DNA from: Agapanthus africanus
Taxonomy: Eukaryota > Streptophyta > Magnoliopsida > Asparagales > Amaryllidaceae
Direction of reading: 5' to 3'
NCBI GenBank assembly: GCA_030015575.1
Contig: JASDDO010000019.1
Coordinates: 515,750,986 to 515,814,985 of the forward strand
Length of the DNA stretch: 64,000 bases
The notes under the pieces were generated by a model. The model did not search any database. It saw only the letters and a list, made by a program, of their open reading frames with translations, and was not told the DNA's origin. The translations under genes and the position numbers were made by a program. Below are positions 1 through 10,678 of the stretch, one piece after another (within the stretch, counting starts at the first letter, position 1; each line of letters starts with the position of its first letter).

Positions 1-2
1 GA

Positions 3-467
3 CGCCGTCGCAGATTAGAGTTCGCAGTTGGCGATCATGTTTTTCTGAGGGTCTCTCCGATGAAGGGCGTGATGCGTTTTGGGCAAAAAGGAAAGCTTAG
101 CCCCAGATTTGTGGGTCCCTTCGAGATCCTCGAGCGTGTCGGCGCAGTTGCATATCGTTTGGCTCTTCCACCCAGCTTTTCAGATGTTCACCCCGTCTTC
201 CACGTGTTGATCCTACGCAGATATCTTCATGACCCTTCCCACACGATTCAGCATCAGACAGTTCAGCTTGAGCCCGACCTTTCGTTCACCGTGCAGCCGG
301 TGCAGATATTGGATCGGCAGGTGAAGAAACTTCGATCAAAGGTCCTGCCGTCGGTGAAGGTTCTTTGGCGCAGCCCGAATAGTGAGGAGATCACTTGGGA
401 AGCCGAGGGAGAGATGCGGAAGAAATTCCCTCATCTCTTTGAAGGTACGCGTAGTTATATATTTTAA
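3..467 (+). CDS. pol: Gypsy pol 3' end: integrase C-terminal region with chromodomain-like tail (partial)
   Basis: The frame is open from position 3, so the ATG at 60 is internal and the true start lies outside the window. The first residues ([25 protein letters not shown]) match the C-terminal part of Ty3/gypsy integrases. The last third ([15 protein letters not shown], then a phenylalanine-proline patch and LFE) is the chromodomain-like ending typical of plant chromoviruses of the Tekay/Del type. In the family this region helps the integrase bind DNA and directs insertion into heterochromatin. The stop lies about 20 bp before the polypurine tract, as expected for the end of pol. The visible part has no break. 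The catalytic core is outside the window, so activity cannot be judged. Confidence 0.88.
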   Translation, partial: RRRRLEFAVGDHVFLRVSPMKGVMRFGQKGKLSPRFVGPFEILERVGAVAYRLALPPSFSDVHPVFHVLILRRYLHDPSHTIQHQTVQLEPDLSFTVQPVQILDRQVKKLRSKVLPSVKVLWRSPNSEEITWEAEGEMRKKFPHLFEGTRSYIF

Positions 468-483
468 ATTCAGGGACGAATTT

Positions 484-500
484 CCTTAAGGGGGGAAGAC
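484..500 (+). other. Polypurine tract of gypsy element H
   Basis: A purine run (AAGGGGGGAAGA) lies directly before the TGTAACACC start of the LTR. This is where plus-strand DNA synthesis is primed. The same tract, AAGGGGGGAAGAT, precedes the LTR of element C on the other strand at 22584-22600. Confidence 0.85.
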
Positions 501-3500
501 TGTAACACCTGAGTTTGCGTTTAGTAGTACTTGTGTTAATGGGGGGTTTTTTGGTAAAAAGTTTACTAAAACGGGTTTCTAATAATTTATCTGGATTTAT
601 GGATATTTTATTAGAATTTTATCTCGACTGCACACACTTGTGCATGTTAATGTGGGTTAAATCTAGGGTTACCATGTTAGGCGTGCATGGGTTAACCATG
701 TTTAGCCAACCTTGATGGTTTAGCCCATTTGGTTAAGCTAATTAGTTTTAATTAGGGAGTTTTAGTTTTAAAAATGGATTAGGGTTAAGGTTGTCTTGTG
801 ATGAGAAAGGGAGATTATGCTGGGTGTCATGTAGCATTTAATGAGAGTGAGAGAATGGTGGCCCTAGGATTGTGTCACACTCCATTCCTTTCAAAACTTT
901 TACTTACCTCTCAAACTCTTCTCACTCACATCCTTCTCACTCACACACACTTCACCAATACAACAGTACCAGCAGGCATCAGCATCAGCAGCTGAAGCAA
1001 CCCCATCTTCAACATCAGTTCCCAACAACATCATCAGCAACAGCTACATAACCCCATAGCTTCAGCAGCTCCAATAGCCACAGCAGCAACACATCATCAG
1101 CCATCAAAACCAACATCAGTAGCCCCATTTCAGCTCACACATCAGCCCACTTTCAGCTCAATTCAGCCACCAAACCAACACCTGCTGAACAACAACAGCA
1201 TCAGCCCAATACATCACCAGCACAGTTGTAGCTGCATCAGCAGCAGCACCATCAACAACATCAGCTGCATCAGCATCAGCACCGTCTTTTAACCTCAGCC
1301 ATACCAGCCCTTGCATCATTGCAAACAACAGCTGCAACCTCAGCCTCATCAGCAGCCCCAACTCCTTATACAACACTCACACCACAACAGCAACACAACA
1401 CCAACACAACCACAACACTAATTCAGCAGCAGTAGCAGCTGATGCAGCAAACCAAAAACAACAGCAACAACATCTGCAGTGAGCAGATCCGCATGTTTCA
1501 GCCAGAGATTTGAAGCACTGGAGCTGTAGCAGCAGCACTACACACTTCTCCCTCTCCTCTTCTCCTACATCTAGGATCTCTAGAGGTATAAACCCCTTAA
1601 CCCGACTTATATTGCTAAGGTTATAATTATTTAGTTAATTTCGTGTTTATTATGTAGTTTAGTGCTAGTTTTAGTAATTTTGAGTGAGAAATTGCCAAGT
1701 GATGGTTTTAATTGTTAGTATAACCTAACTAGATGCCGTTGAGACCAGCTAACTATAGATTTGTCCCAGATTCCACATAAATACCCGATTTGTCCGACTT
1801 GGCGTAATTTAGCGTATTTAGCGACTTTTTAGCCTCTGTAGAATCTGCTGTTGACCCGAGCCCTTCAGAATAAAATTGAGGAGACTGTAGCATGGTGACC
1901 TTAGCAGACACACACACACAAAGCACGGGGACCCACCTCCCACTCTGGGCCGCCGGTTTATTCAATCTGGCCGCAAATTGCGGCAAGAGTAGGGGGTGGG
2001 GGGGGGGGTTAGGTTTTGGTGTGTGGTGGTGTTCTGGGTAGATTAGTGTGTTGGTATCTGTAACTTTTTGATTTTGGCCCAGAGGCAAAATCTGGAGCTT
2101 AAAACGAGTTATCGACGTTTTTAGAACTTGTGCGACACGCGCGTGATCCGCGTGGTTCTGTGGTGCGCTGCGCGACACAGCGCGTCAGAGTTGGTTCTGG
2201 TGAGTTGCACGCGTCGCGACGTGTCGTGTGCACGCGCGTTTAGTTTCACGCACGCGTATCTCTTTTTAGCGATATATCGCGTTTTTGCAGGATTTTCCTT
2301 ATATGTGTGACCTTTGTAAATTCTAGGTTCGCCGGCGGGGACTTCGAACGCAGCGGAGAAAGGAAAGCAGGTGGTCGGACACACCTAGCGCAGGATCACA
2401 GATGAGTAGATTTAACATCTACGGGGGACAATCGTTTAGATGGCGCAAGTCGCCCGTTAGATTTAGTAAACTTAAAATTGCTTGTGACATTAGGAATCAT
2501 GATACTTGCATGATATTTGCTACAATCAGGATCAATATGCTATACCTACATGTGCAAACTCATTCTGTAGGACACATGCACCATTACCAGGGTTTTATTA
2601 TGCAGCATAAGCACTTTTCATGTGTACACACACCCCTGGTAATTGCCATGTCACGACACTAGAAAACTTATAATTTGAAACGTGTTAAAAATAAATGCTT
2701 AGACCCATGCTATTGAAATAAACCCTTAAATGAAAATTGTAAATTGCTATTCACGTGCATGTATATCATTATATCACATGTTCATGCATAGTTATTAATC
2801 ATACATTGCAATTGAACATTGATACCATATGCATTCATTATCATTGACATATGCACCAATGATGGTTTCTTGAGATTTTATGATATTTCTGATTTCGGGG
2901 GAAAGCCGCAAGAATTTCAAACTTATAATCTTTTAAAAATATAAAAGTTGCGGTTCTCTAGTGATGTAAAGTGTCGTCCACCATGAGTTTGCTGTGGTTT
3001 TAGAGATCCGTTTCGAGGAGTGGAGGAACCGTCACGGGTACATGGTGGGCCCGGTAAGGTATCCCAGGACAAGAGGATCGCAGATGATGGCGTTGAGCCT
3101 GGCAGGGAATGGATTACCTACCGGTGAATTCATTTGGCACGGCGGATATCCAGAGGATACCGACCGGGGCCGCGAGATGATGAGATATGGATATTTGAGA
3201 TGGGTCAGCCGGACGGCTGAGGCCAGAGATACTATGACATGGATATATGAGATTTGAGACAGTTTTGAGGTGTCGTTGCTGGACACAGATTTTGTTGATT
3301 CTATGAGTATTATGCTGGTATTTTAAAAGAGTTTCAAAAACAAAAAGAGATAGAATGATCCTTATATATACCTATTGAGATCATAGTTGATTCATGTTTC
3401 ATACATACATGCTAGTACCTTTATGTGGCATACATACTTGCTAGTATATTCATGTGGCATACATACCTGTTGGTACATATAGCCATACCTGTTTTAGAGA

Positions 3501-4244
3501 TGCTAGGATACTTGTGTGCATGCATGCGATAGCCTTTGTAGATGTTATTTATTACTCACGAGTTGGCAACTCACCCCCGTTGTGCCACAGCTTTTCTGCA
3601 GGTCCGCTCCGTCAGTACTGTAGCGGCGAACACTTTAGCTCATTTTGCCCTTTTGCCTGGACTCGAGGATTTTGCTCATAGGTGGGTTGTTATCATTTTG
3701 TACCACCTTATTTATATGTCCATTGTATTTAGAGTACTCCATCTGCTACTATTTCAGCTGTACCAGTTTTATTTGGATTATTGTATATTGACCTAGAGAC
3801 GAGGTTGTGAGACTTGTGGATTTTATGTTATTTGGGGTCGAGCTCACTTGAGTCGATATGTTATTTTACTTGTGCTTCATGCTTATTTATGCACATTGTT
3901 ATTTTACATTGCGTGGGATTTGTGACCGCTTTGAGGCGAAGAGCTAGCTCCCGCTTGGGGATGCTATTTTCTTGTGATTCACTTATATTCCTGTTTGTAC
4001 CCGTTTGGGGGCTTATTTTACAAAGGAAACTCTGCCGGAATTTTTTAGGAAAAAAGGGAATGTTTTTTTAAAAAGGACTTGATGTGGTTTAATGGAGTAA
4101 AGTGCTTAAATAAATTGGTTTTCCTTCACTCTATTTCTAAATCAGGTTTTGTTTTCTGGGCTTCGGCTTACTTATTTTACGGACACCTTGAGACGTTTTG
4201 TAACTTAAGTGCCGGTCACGTTCTGTACCCTGCGGGTCGTGACA
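501..4244 (+). repeat. 3' LTR of gypsy element H (3.74 kb)
   Basis: It starts TGTAACACCTGAG right after the polypurine tract and ends GGGTCGTGACA. It matches the 5' LTR of element E (47985-51704) over its whole length, clearly diverged but collinear. Inside, in order: a CAN-repeat, low-complexity stretch (about 950-1500); a candidate splice donor (1586); a CpG-rich block (2125-2280); a splice-acceptor-like TTCTAG (2326); a hairpin (2583-2643); and conserved modules near 2980-3250 and 3555-3680. Open frames in this stretch look like chance. The 5' partner LTR is outside the window. CGTAT at 4245-4249 would be its target duplication. Confidence 0.9.
2583..2643 (+). other. Conserved LTR hairpin (gypsy H)
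   Basis: The arms ATTACCAGGG and CCCTGGTAAT pair perfectly around a loop of about 40 bases. The hairpin sits between conserved GGACACATGCACC and TGCCATGTCACGACAC. The equivalent hairpins in C (19362-19427, 26883-26948) and E (50053-50111) pair as well, those of C with a different sequence. Confidence 0.6.
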
Positions 4245-4303
4245 CGTATACACTAATCTACTCTGGAATATCGATACCCAATTTCGATACTCCCACGACT
4301 AGG
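4245..4303 (-). repeat. Copia LTR scrap (B-type), 59 bp
   Basis: The bases from CGTATACACTAATC to CCCACGACTAGG match the middle of the B-type LTRs (about 12565-12625 and 32750-32812). The scrap is cut on the left by gypsy H and on the right by copia F, so it is the oldest sequence layer visible. CTAGG at 4299-4303 would be the target duplication of F, whose right end is not in the window. Confidence 0.75.
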
Positions 4304-5601
4304 TGTTAGGAGTATGTATGCCCTAGAGGCCATTATTGTTGATATAGTGGATGCTTGGACATATATATAGAGGACTTTCTTGCTCGACATGATAGTATGG
4401 TATCTGGTTACCTTTATCTTAACATGTAGACTGGTATTTTTATACTGTCTGTCTCTTACATATTGATAAAGCCCTTAGGATATATCCTTTAACTGTTCCT
4501 AGTCCAGGGGATATCGAGACAGGGCATCAATATTCCAAAGTAGACTGGTGTGTACGTTTCTTGCCTCTTGGAGGGCGATGGTTGATCCCACAACCAGTAG
4601 TGTGTGACATCAAAGATTGTACACAGGTGCTCATTAGATAATGGGTACACCGAACGGACTCACCGAGAACTCTTAGTTGGTAGTATACCTATCGTTAGAT
4701 AGCAGTCCTCTGGTGACACTGGTACAGGTTAGTCTATAAACCAGATATTGTCATAGAGTCTTATCTGGCTCCCACTGTACTTTGATTTCCTCCCTACCAC
4801 GCTCAAGAGGAATTTTGCAAACAGGTGGATTTTGGGTACAGTCCCGAGTCACATGGAGGCAATGAGCGATAGGAGGGGTTTCGCCTCTCCCGGTATTGGG
4901 GGTCGATGTTGCGTTATGCTCGATTGGCTATAACTGGAAGTCCCTGGCCAGGGCTACTACTGATATTTACTGATAAGAGTTATCAGTAGTTTCTCGAACC
5001 GTTATAGGCCAGACATCGGCAGGACTTATCACGTTACTGGGGTCTAACGTTTGCCACCCCTAGACATGATATGCGGCATATCAGAGAAAGAGACCGGACT
5101 GTACGGTAGTGTTACTGATAGGTTTCATGGAGAGTATGGATAGGCTTGCTTATTGATCTTCATATCGCTCAATACCCGGGTAGCTGTTACGTCCAGCTAG
5201 TACCGCTGACGGCTTGTAGGTGACTGATGTGAACATCACCTACTACTGGCGTATTGACGAGTCTTTAGAGTCCCACACAGAAGTTCTCTGGTTCAAGCGA
5301 AACGAAATAGGACACATATGTGATATGTGCGTGGGCCTGATTAAATACGTGTATGTGATACCGTATTGTAATCTGGCAGTTATCTGTTATCAAGTTAGGT
5401 TATATGTGATATAACTAGATTATCGAATCAAGTGTTGATTTGATAATGTGATACACAGATAAATGATATTAGTCGGTTATATGTGATATAACCGGATTAT
5501 TAAATCAAGTGTTGATTTAATAATGTGATGTATATTATATTTGATATAATTATATCTTAACCAATATCTTTAGTTCACTAAATATTTTCTTATATGTATT
5601 A

Positions 5602-5633
<32 letters not shown>

Positions 5634-6380
5634 GCATATATATATATATATATAAATGAAGTAGGGCTTATTTTCTATTGTTGAGAGAAATAGAAATGAG
5701 GTGGAAATGAGAGCATAGTTTCAAGTATGGCATTTATATTTGTTTATTAGTCTTGACTCACTATTCAAGCATGATTGCAATTTTTTATTGCAATTTTATT
5801 CCATGCTTGAATAAATGTGGTCAAGGGTGTTCCATTCTCAAGACTTAGTTTTTTTTTGAGTTCATTTTCTTCACATGAGCTCTTGAGCTCTCTTGCTCTC
5901 ATCTTCTTTCTCTTCTTCATGCTATCAAAACTCCAACCCCTCGCATGTGATGTGAACCATGGAATTTTGAATAAAACTAGTGAGCAAACCAAATCCCCTA
6001 CTTCACCATTCTATACAAAATTATCACTTTGGTGTGGCGTGTTTCCTTCACTAATAGGAGATTAGTGAAGAGGTAGCTTGAGCTAGCGCGCTTTGCGTAG
6101 ATCATCTTTAGCATGAAGCTCATCGGAGGAAGCTCGTCCAAACCCTCAAGTGGAGCCTAGTGGAGTCGTGTGGACTACAACACGGAGCTTAAGAAGTGAA
6201 AGACTCTATCTATGAGGGTATAGCCATCTTTCACTTCCTTTTAGTTTACATATCATCATAGATAAACCCTAATATTCTAGTCACGATCTTGTTTAGTCTA
6301 GCCTAGCATCCGGAAAATTTTAAATTCGGCATGCTAAAATTTTAAAGTCTACCTCATGGCGGTGCTAGGGTAGACTTTCA
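4304..6380 (+). repeat. 5' LTR of copia element F (2.08 kb)
   Basis: It begins TGTTAGGAG...TGCCCTAGAGGCC, the start shared by the A, D and G LTRs, and ends GACTTTCA directly before TGGTATCAGAGC. It contains a TA-rich microsatellite (5601-5655) and a hairpin with TACTGATAA and TTATCAGTA arms near 4965-4987. I see no gene in it; the 60-80-codon frames are shadows. Confidence 0.85.
5601..5655. repeat. (TA)n microsatellite in F LTR
   Basis: An almost pure TA run broken by GTA and GCA units. The following TATAAATGAAG could serve as a TATA box for the LTR promoter, but nothing else supports that. Confidence 0.8.
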
Positions 6381-6611
6381 TGGTATCAGAGCTACTAAGT
6401 ATTGGATGCCGACCCATGAGGGGTTCTCACTGTGTGGCAGTGTGGCGAAGCATATGCTCTTACCCCCAGGGTGTCCCAAGACCGGAAGGTGTTCTGGCGG
6501 GTTGTAGTCCTCGTGAGGGGGCATGCGTAAAAAGTAGCTGTTGAGTGACCCGTTGGTGCCACAGCGACCCCGTTAGATGGGGTGGCTGCCTGACCAATAT
6601 GGTATCAGAGC
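6381..6611 (+). other. Duplicated primer binding site around a 207-bp insert (copia F)
   Basis: TGGTATCAGAGC, complementary to the 3' end of plant tRNA-iMet, occurs at 6381-6392 directly after the LTR and again at 6600-6611. The second copy continues CAAGCTAGA as in elements A and D, so it is the original context. The sequence between (GC-rich, with CCCAGGGTGTCCCAAG and GTTGTAGTCCTCGTGAG) has no counterpart in the other copia leaders here. Confidence 0.7.
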
Positions 6612-7048
6612 CAAGCTAGAACAGTTGGGTAGGTTTTTACGATGTTAAAGTGTTTGATCAGTTTTCGAAAACACAGATTTTTCATGTTTCTGTCGAATTT
6701 TTCAAGAGTTGGAATTTTCGTGATTAAAAATATCTAAAAAATTGTGCAGGGTATTCTATGGAGCCCCAAGAAATTTGGTACCCCAACTCCCCTAAAGCTC
6801 CATGGAACCACGGCCAAAACCCTAGTTTTGTCGCGGTTCCGCCGCCGTTTTGGGGTGTTATGGGTCTAAGTTTCTTATGCTGCTCTGTGGTTCAATATAA
6901 CACTTTTTGGGTATTTTTAATGACTCTCAAGTTGTTAAGGTCTCTGGATTTTATGGGAGTTTGCTAAATCGATAAAGTTTAACATTGTATAAATCTTAAT
7001 AATATGTGATACAATGTTTAGAATCTAAATAATTAGTTTTGTGAAAAC
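6612..7048 (+). other. Leader of copia F, left part
   Basis: This is non-coding sequence after the primer binding site. It aligns with the leaders of A (9113 on) and D (46128 backwards), including the gene-like but uncoding stretch around CCACGGCCAAAACCCTAG. It is interrupted at 7044-7048 (AAAAC) by element A and resumes at 62676. No reliable coding frame is seen. Confidence 0.7.
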
Positions 7049-9099
7049 TGTTAGATATATGTATGCCCTAGAGGCCATTATATGTATAGTGGACGCTTGG
7101 ACATGTATATATGTATATAGATGACTTTCTCGCTCAACATGATAGTATGCTATCTGGTTTACTTTATCTTGACATGTTGATTTGATCATGTTTTTATTCA
7201 TTTGCACATGTTGATAAAGCCCTTAGGATATTTGCTTGACTACTGTGACTATGATGCGGATCATACTAGTGGGGCATGTGTAGTTTATAAGCATATCCTT
7301 AAACTGTTCCTAGTCGTGGGTGTATCGAGACGGGGCATCGATATTCCAGAGTAGACTAGCGTATACTATTCTTGTCCCATATGATGGGCGATGGATGATC
7401 CCATATCCATCTGGTGAGGTGACACCAAAGATTGTATGCGGGTGCTCAGTGTAGACTGGGTACACTGAACGCACTCGCCGAGAACTCCTATGTGGTATTA
7501 TATCTATCGTCGGATAGCAGTTCTCAGGTAACACTGGTACAGATTAGTCTGTAGACCCAAGATCGTCATAGAATATTGTGTGTCCTCCTACTGTACTTTG
7601 ATCTCCACCCTACCACGGCTCTACTGAGTCGTGCGAACAGGTAGTCTTTGGATACAGTCTCGAGGCACATGGAGGCGATGAGCGATAGGATGAGTTTCGT
7701 CTCTCCCGGTATTGGGAGTTGATGTTGTGCTATGCTCGATTGGCTATAACAGGAAGTCCCTGGCCAGGGCTGCTGAGATTTACTGATAAGCGTTATCAGT
7801 AGTTTCTCGATCTGTTATGAGCCATACACCAGCATGACTTATTGAGTTATTGGGGTCGACGATTCCATCCCTAGACTCGATATGCAATATATCTGACGAG
7901 GAGACCGGACTGTACGGTAAGTGTTGCCAGTTGGCTCGATGGGAGTTTTGACAGTTTCGCTGGTTTTCTTCTGATCGCTCAATACCCGGGTGGCCGTTAC
8001 GTTTAGCTGACCGCTTGTAGCTTGTGGGTGTTTGATATGATCATCACCTAATGCCGGCGTATTGACGAGTCTTAGAGTCCCACAATGAAGTTTCCTGGCT
8101 CAGGCGAAAAGATGTGGTGTGCATATGAGATATGCGCGGGGACCCGATTAAATACGGATATGTGATATCGTATATTAATCGGGCATTTTCTGTTGGTCGG
8201 GTCGTATGTGATATGACCGGTTTGCTAAATCAAGTGTTGGTTTAACAAATGACTTTTATATTAATTCTTTAATTAAACCCTTTTCTTTTTTGTATGCATG
8301 CATGTATGTACATGATGATATGCATGGACACATACATACATACAATGTATCATTGTTGTTGATACACATTTGGTGGCAATGCAAGACTCACATGGTTCAT
8401 TTATATATAGATATATAGATATATTTGTTTTGAGAAAAAGAAAAAGGAAATGAAAATTAAATCATGGTTGATACTTATCCAAACTTGACTATTCTTTGAC
8501 CTAATCCAAACCATGGTTTAAATTTCATTTAGACTTTAACTCAACACAATAATATCTAGATATTAGTTAACCATGGTTTGAAGTGAGAAGGATTAATATT
8601 GATTATTCATTCTCACTTAATTGTTTCATCACAAAATATTTTGAGCTCAAGCTAAGCCATCATCTTCTTCTTCCTCTCTTGATTTTTCTCTTGAGTGAGG
8701 TTGATAAAAAGATAGGGTTTTGATTATAGAATACAAACCACATCATCATACTACACACATCTAGCCCATTTGTGTAGGGTGTTTGCTCTACTTTATTCAC
8801 AAATCAAGTAAAGCAAGGAGCTTTGAGCAAAGGGACTTCGGGTGGATCTTCGTGGACTAGGAAGGCTTTCATCGATCCGTTCCAAACTCTCATAGTGCTA
8901 AGGAGTCACCAAGGGAGGTCTACAAAGGTTGTAATCTCTACCCTTAGTGATAGTTTTTCATTTGCATGTGATGCTTAGTTAAATGAAACCCTAAATTTCT
9001 AGTTATGATTCTTGTCAAGTTCACTTAGCACCTTTAAAATTTGACTGTGGCATATGTGATACTTCCAAACCCTTGATGAGGTGCTAGGTAAACCCAACA
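7049..9099 (+). repeat. 5' LTR of copia A (2.05 kb)
   Basis: It starts TGTTAGATATATG and ends AGGTAAACCCAACA, one base before the primer binding site. It matches the three pieces of the 3' LTR closely. It contains the hairpin GAGA-TT-TACTGATAA-GCG-TTATCAGTA-GTT-TCTC near 7775-7810. No gene is present. Confidence 0.92.
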
Positions 9100-9100
9100 A

Positions 9101-9112
9101 TGGTATCAGAGC
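9101..9112 (+). other. Primer binding site of copia A (tRNA-iMet)
   Basis: TGGTATCAGAGC lies one base after the LTR and is followed by CAAGCTAGAG. It primes minus-strand DNA synthesis. The same 12-mer follows the LTRs of B, C, D, E and F. Confidence 0.9.
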
Positions 9113-10005
9113 CAAGCTAGAGCTTTAGCTAATGCGTAGACGAAGTTAAAAGTCCGATCGAACCATGAAACACCTATTTAGACCCCTCTCTGGAAATTTT
9201 CTAAAATATTGATTTTTTCCATATTAAAAATACTCGAAAAATCAAGCAGGTAATTGTATGAATTACTGTGAAATATGAGTCACTGTAGCTTTTAAGTCGC
9301 CTCGGAACCACGGCCATAACATGATTTTAGCGGCGTTTCCGCGGCAGTACTTTGGTGTCAGCGATAGTTATTTCTAAGGTTCATCCGTATGTATTACTAC
9401 ATGCTTATGGGTATTTTTAATATTACTCAGGTATTGAGTTTTCTGAAGATCTTTTGTATTCGTTGATTCGATCGGAAAGTTTAACATCGTTTAGTTTTTC
9501 AGGTAATTTAGAACGTGTTAAAATGTAAGAACGATATCAATAACTCACTTTTTCCCATTTTGGAAAACTTTCAAGTGTTGGATTTTTCACGAGTTTGAAA
9601 CTTTCGGAAAATCATGCAAGCATATCTGTAGACCCTCTAGAAGAACGTAACCTTAACTCGATTATGTGACCGTCAAAACTGCCTCTGAACCCTAGGGTTT
9701 GTGGTAGTTTAGCGTTGCCACATGTGAGGCGTTGGTTTGAGCCTTTTACGGCTGGTTCATAGGGGCTGTGACATGTTCTAGAAATTTTTGAACCCGGCTC
9801 AAGTGTTGTGCTATTTGGGAAATCTTGGGTGTTTGTTTATTCAATCGAAAAGTTTAGCATTGTCTATTTATCTGGAATGTGATACAATATATGGAATTCA
9901 TAAAGTTAGGCATGAAATGCGAAGTATGTGATATTTCGGATTTACGATATCTAAAGTGATTGTGGATTCCAAATGTTGTAGTTTTTCACTTTATTTTCTG
10001 CGACC

Positions 10006-10083
10006 ATAAGTGTAGTATGTGGTGTATCGCCGTTTTCGTTTCTATACATCAACGACAATCGGGATACACATACTTGCTTACGT
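10006..10083 (+). other. Conserved leader stem-loop, copia A
   Basis: The left arm TAAGTGTAGTATGTGGTGTATC pairs imperfectly with GATACACATACTTGCTTA. An inner CGTT/AACG stem is possible. The same structure with other bases occurs in B, D and F. Confidence 0.55.
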
Positions 10084-10634
10084 TGATGATATGAGATATT
10101 ATGTGTTGCTGAGATATGATGTGCAGGATTGTCGCGATTGAATAGTCGGGGGTTTTTATGTGAGATGAGAGTTTTATTTTCATTCATGTATAAATCAATT
10201 GTATGTAATATTCTTTTATTTGGGGAACTTCCGGGTTGAGAATGATGTCACCATTATTGTATATTATTTACTTTTCCGCATTACGATAGACCCAAGGAGG
10301 GGAGCACAAGTGATCGGGTTCTAGGGTTCAGTGGGAGGCCATCTCGAGGAGTCGAGATCGGGTCTCCTAAACTCTAGAATTGGCAGGATCACTTGCCGCT
10401 CTCGTAGGGGTCTATGGGTGTAGGCTTGGATATTCATCGCGACCGTGGAATCCGTATTTTCTATTGTTGGCTAAATACAAAATACGGACATCCTAGATAT
10501 CCTTTTATTTTCATATGTGCTTCTGCTGCTGATATTCTGTAATGTGATTACTTAGTATCTGAGACGAATGGATTATTATTATATATATGATATATAATAA
10601 ACGTTGTTTATGTTTTACACCCGCACTAGTCATG

Positions 10635-10678
10635 CCCCGCTATGCCGTTAGTTAAGTAACCTAACGGTGCATAACGGG
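10635..10678 (+). other. Second leader hairpin, copia A
   Basis: CCGTTAG and CTAACGG pair around TTAAGTAAC, with an outer CCCG/CGGG. B has the same hairpin on the minus strand at 17358-17400. Confidence 0.5.

Noticed and set aside
6381-6392. tRNA gene at the TGGTATCAGAGC sites
   Set aside because: Only the 12 bases complementary to the tRNA 3' end are present. There is no cloverleaf or promoter boxes; these are primer binding sites.
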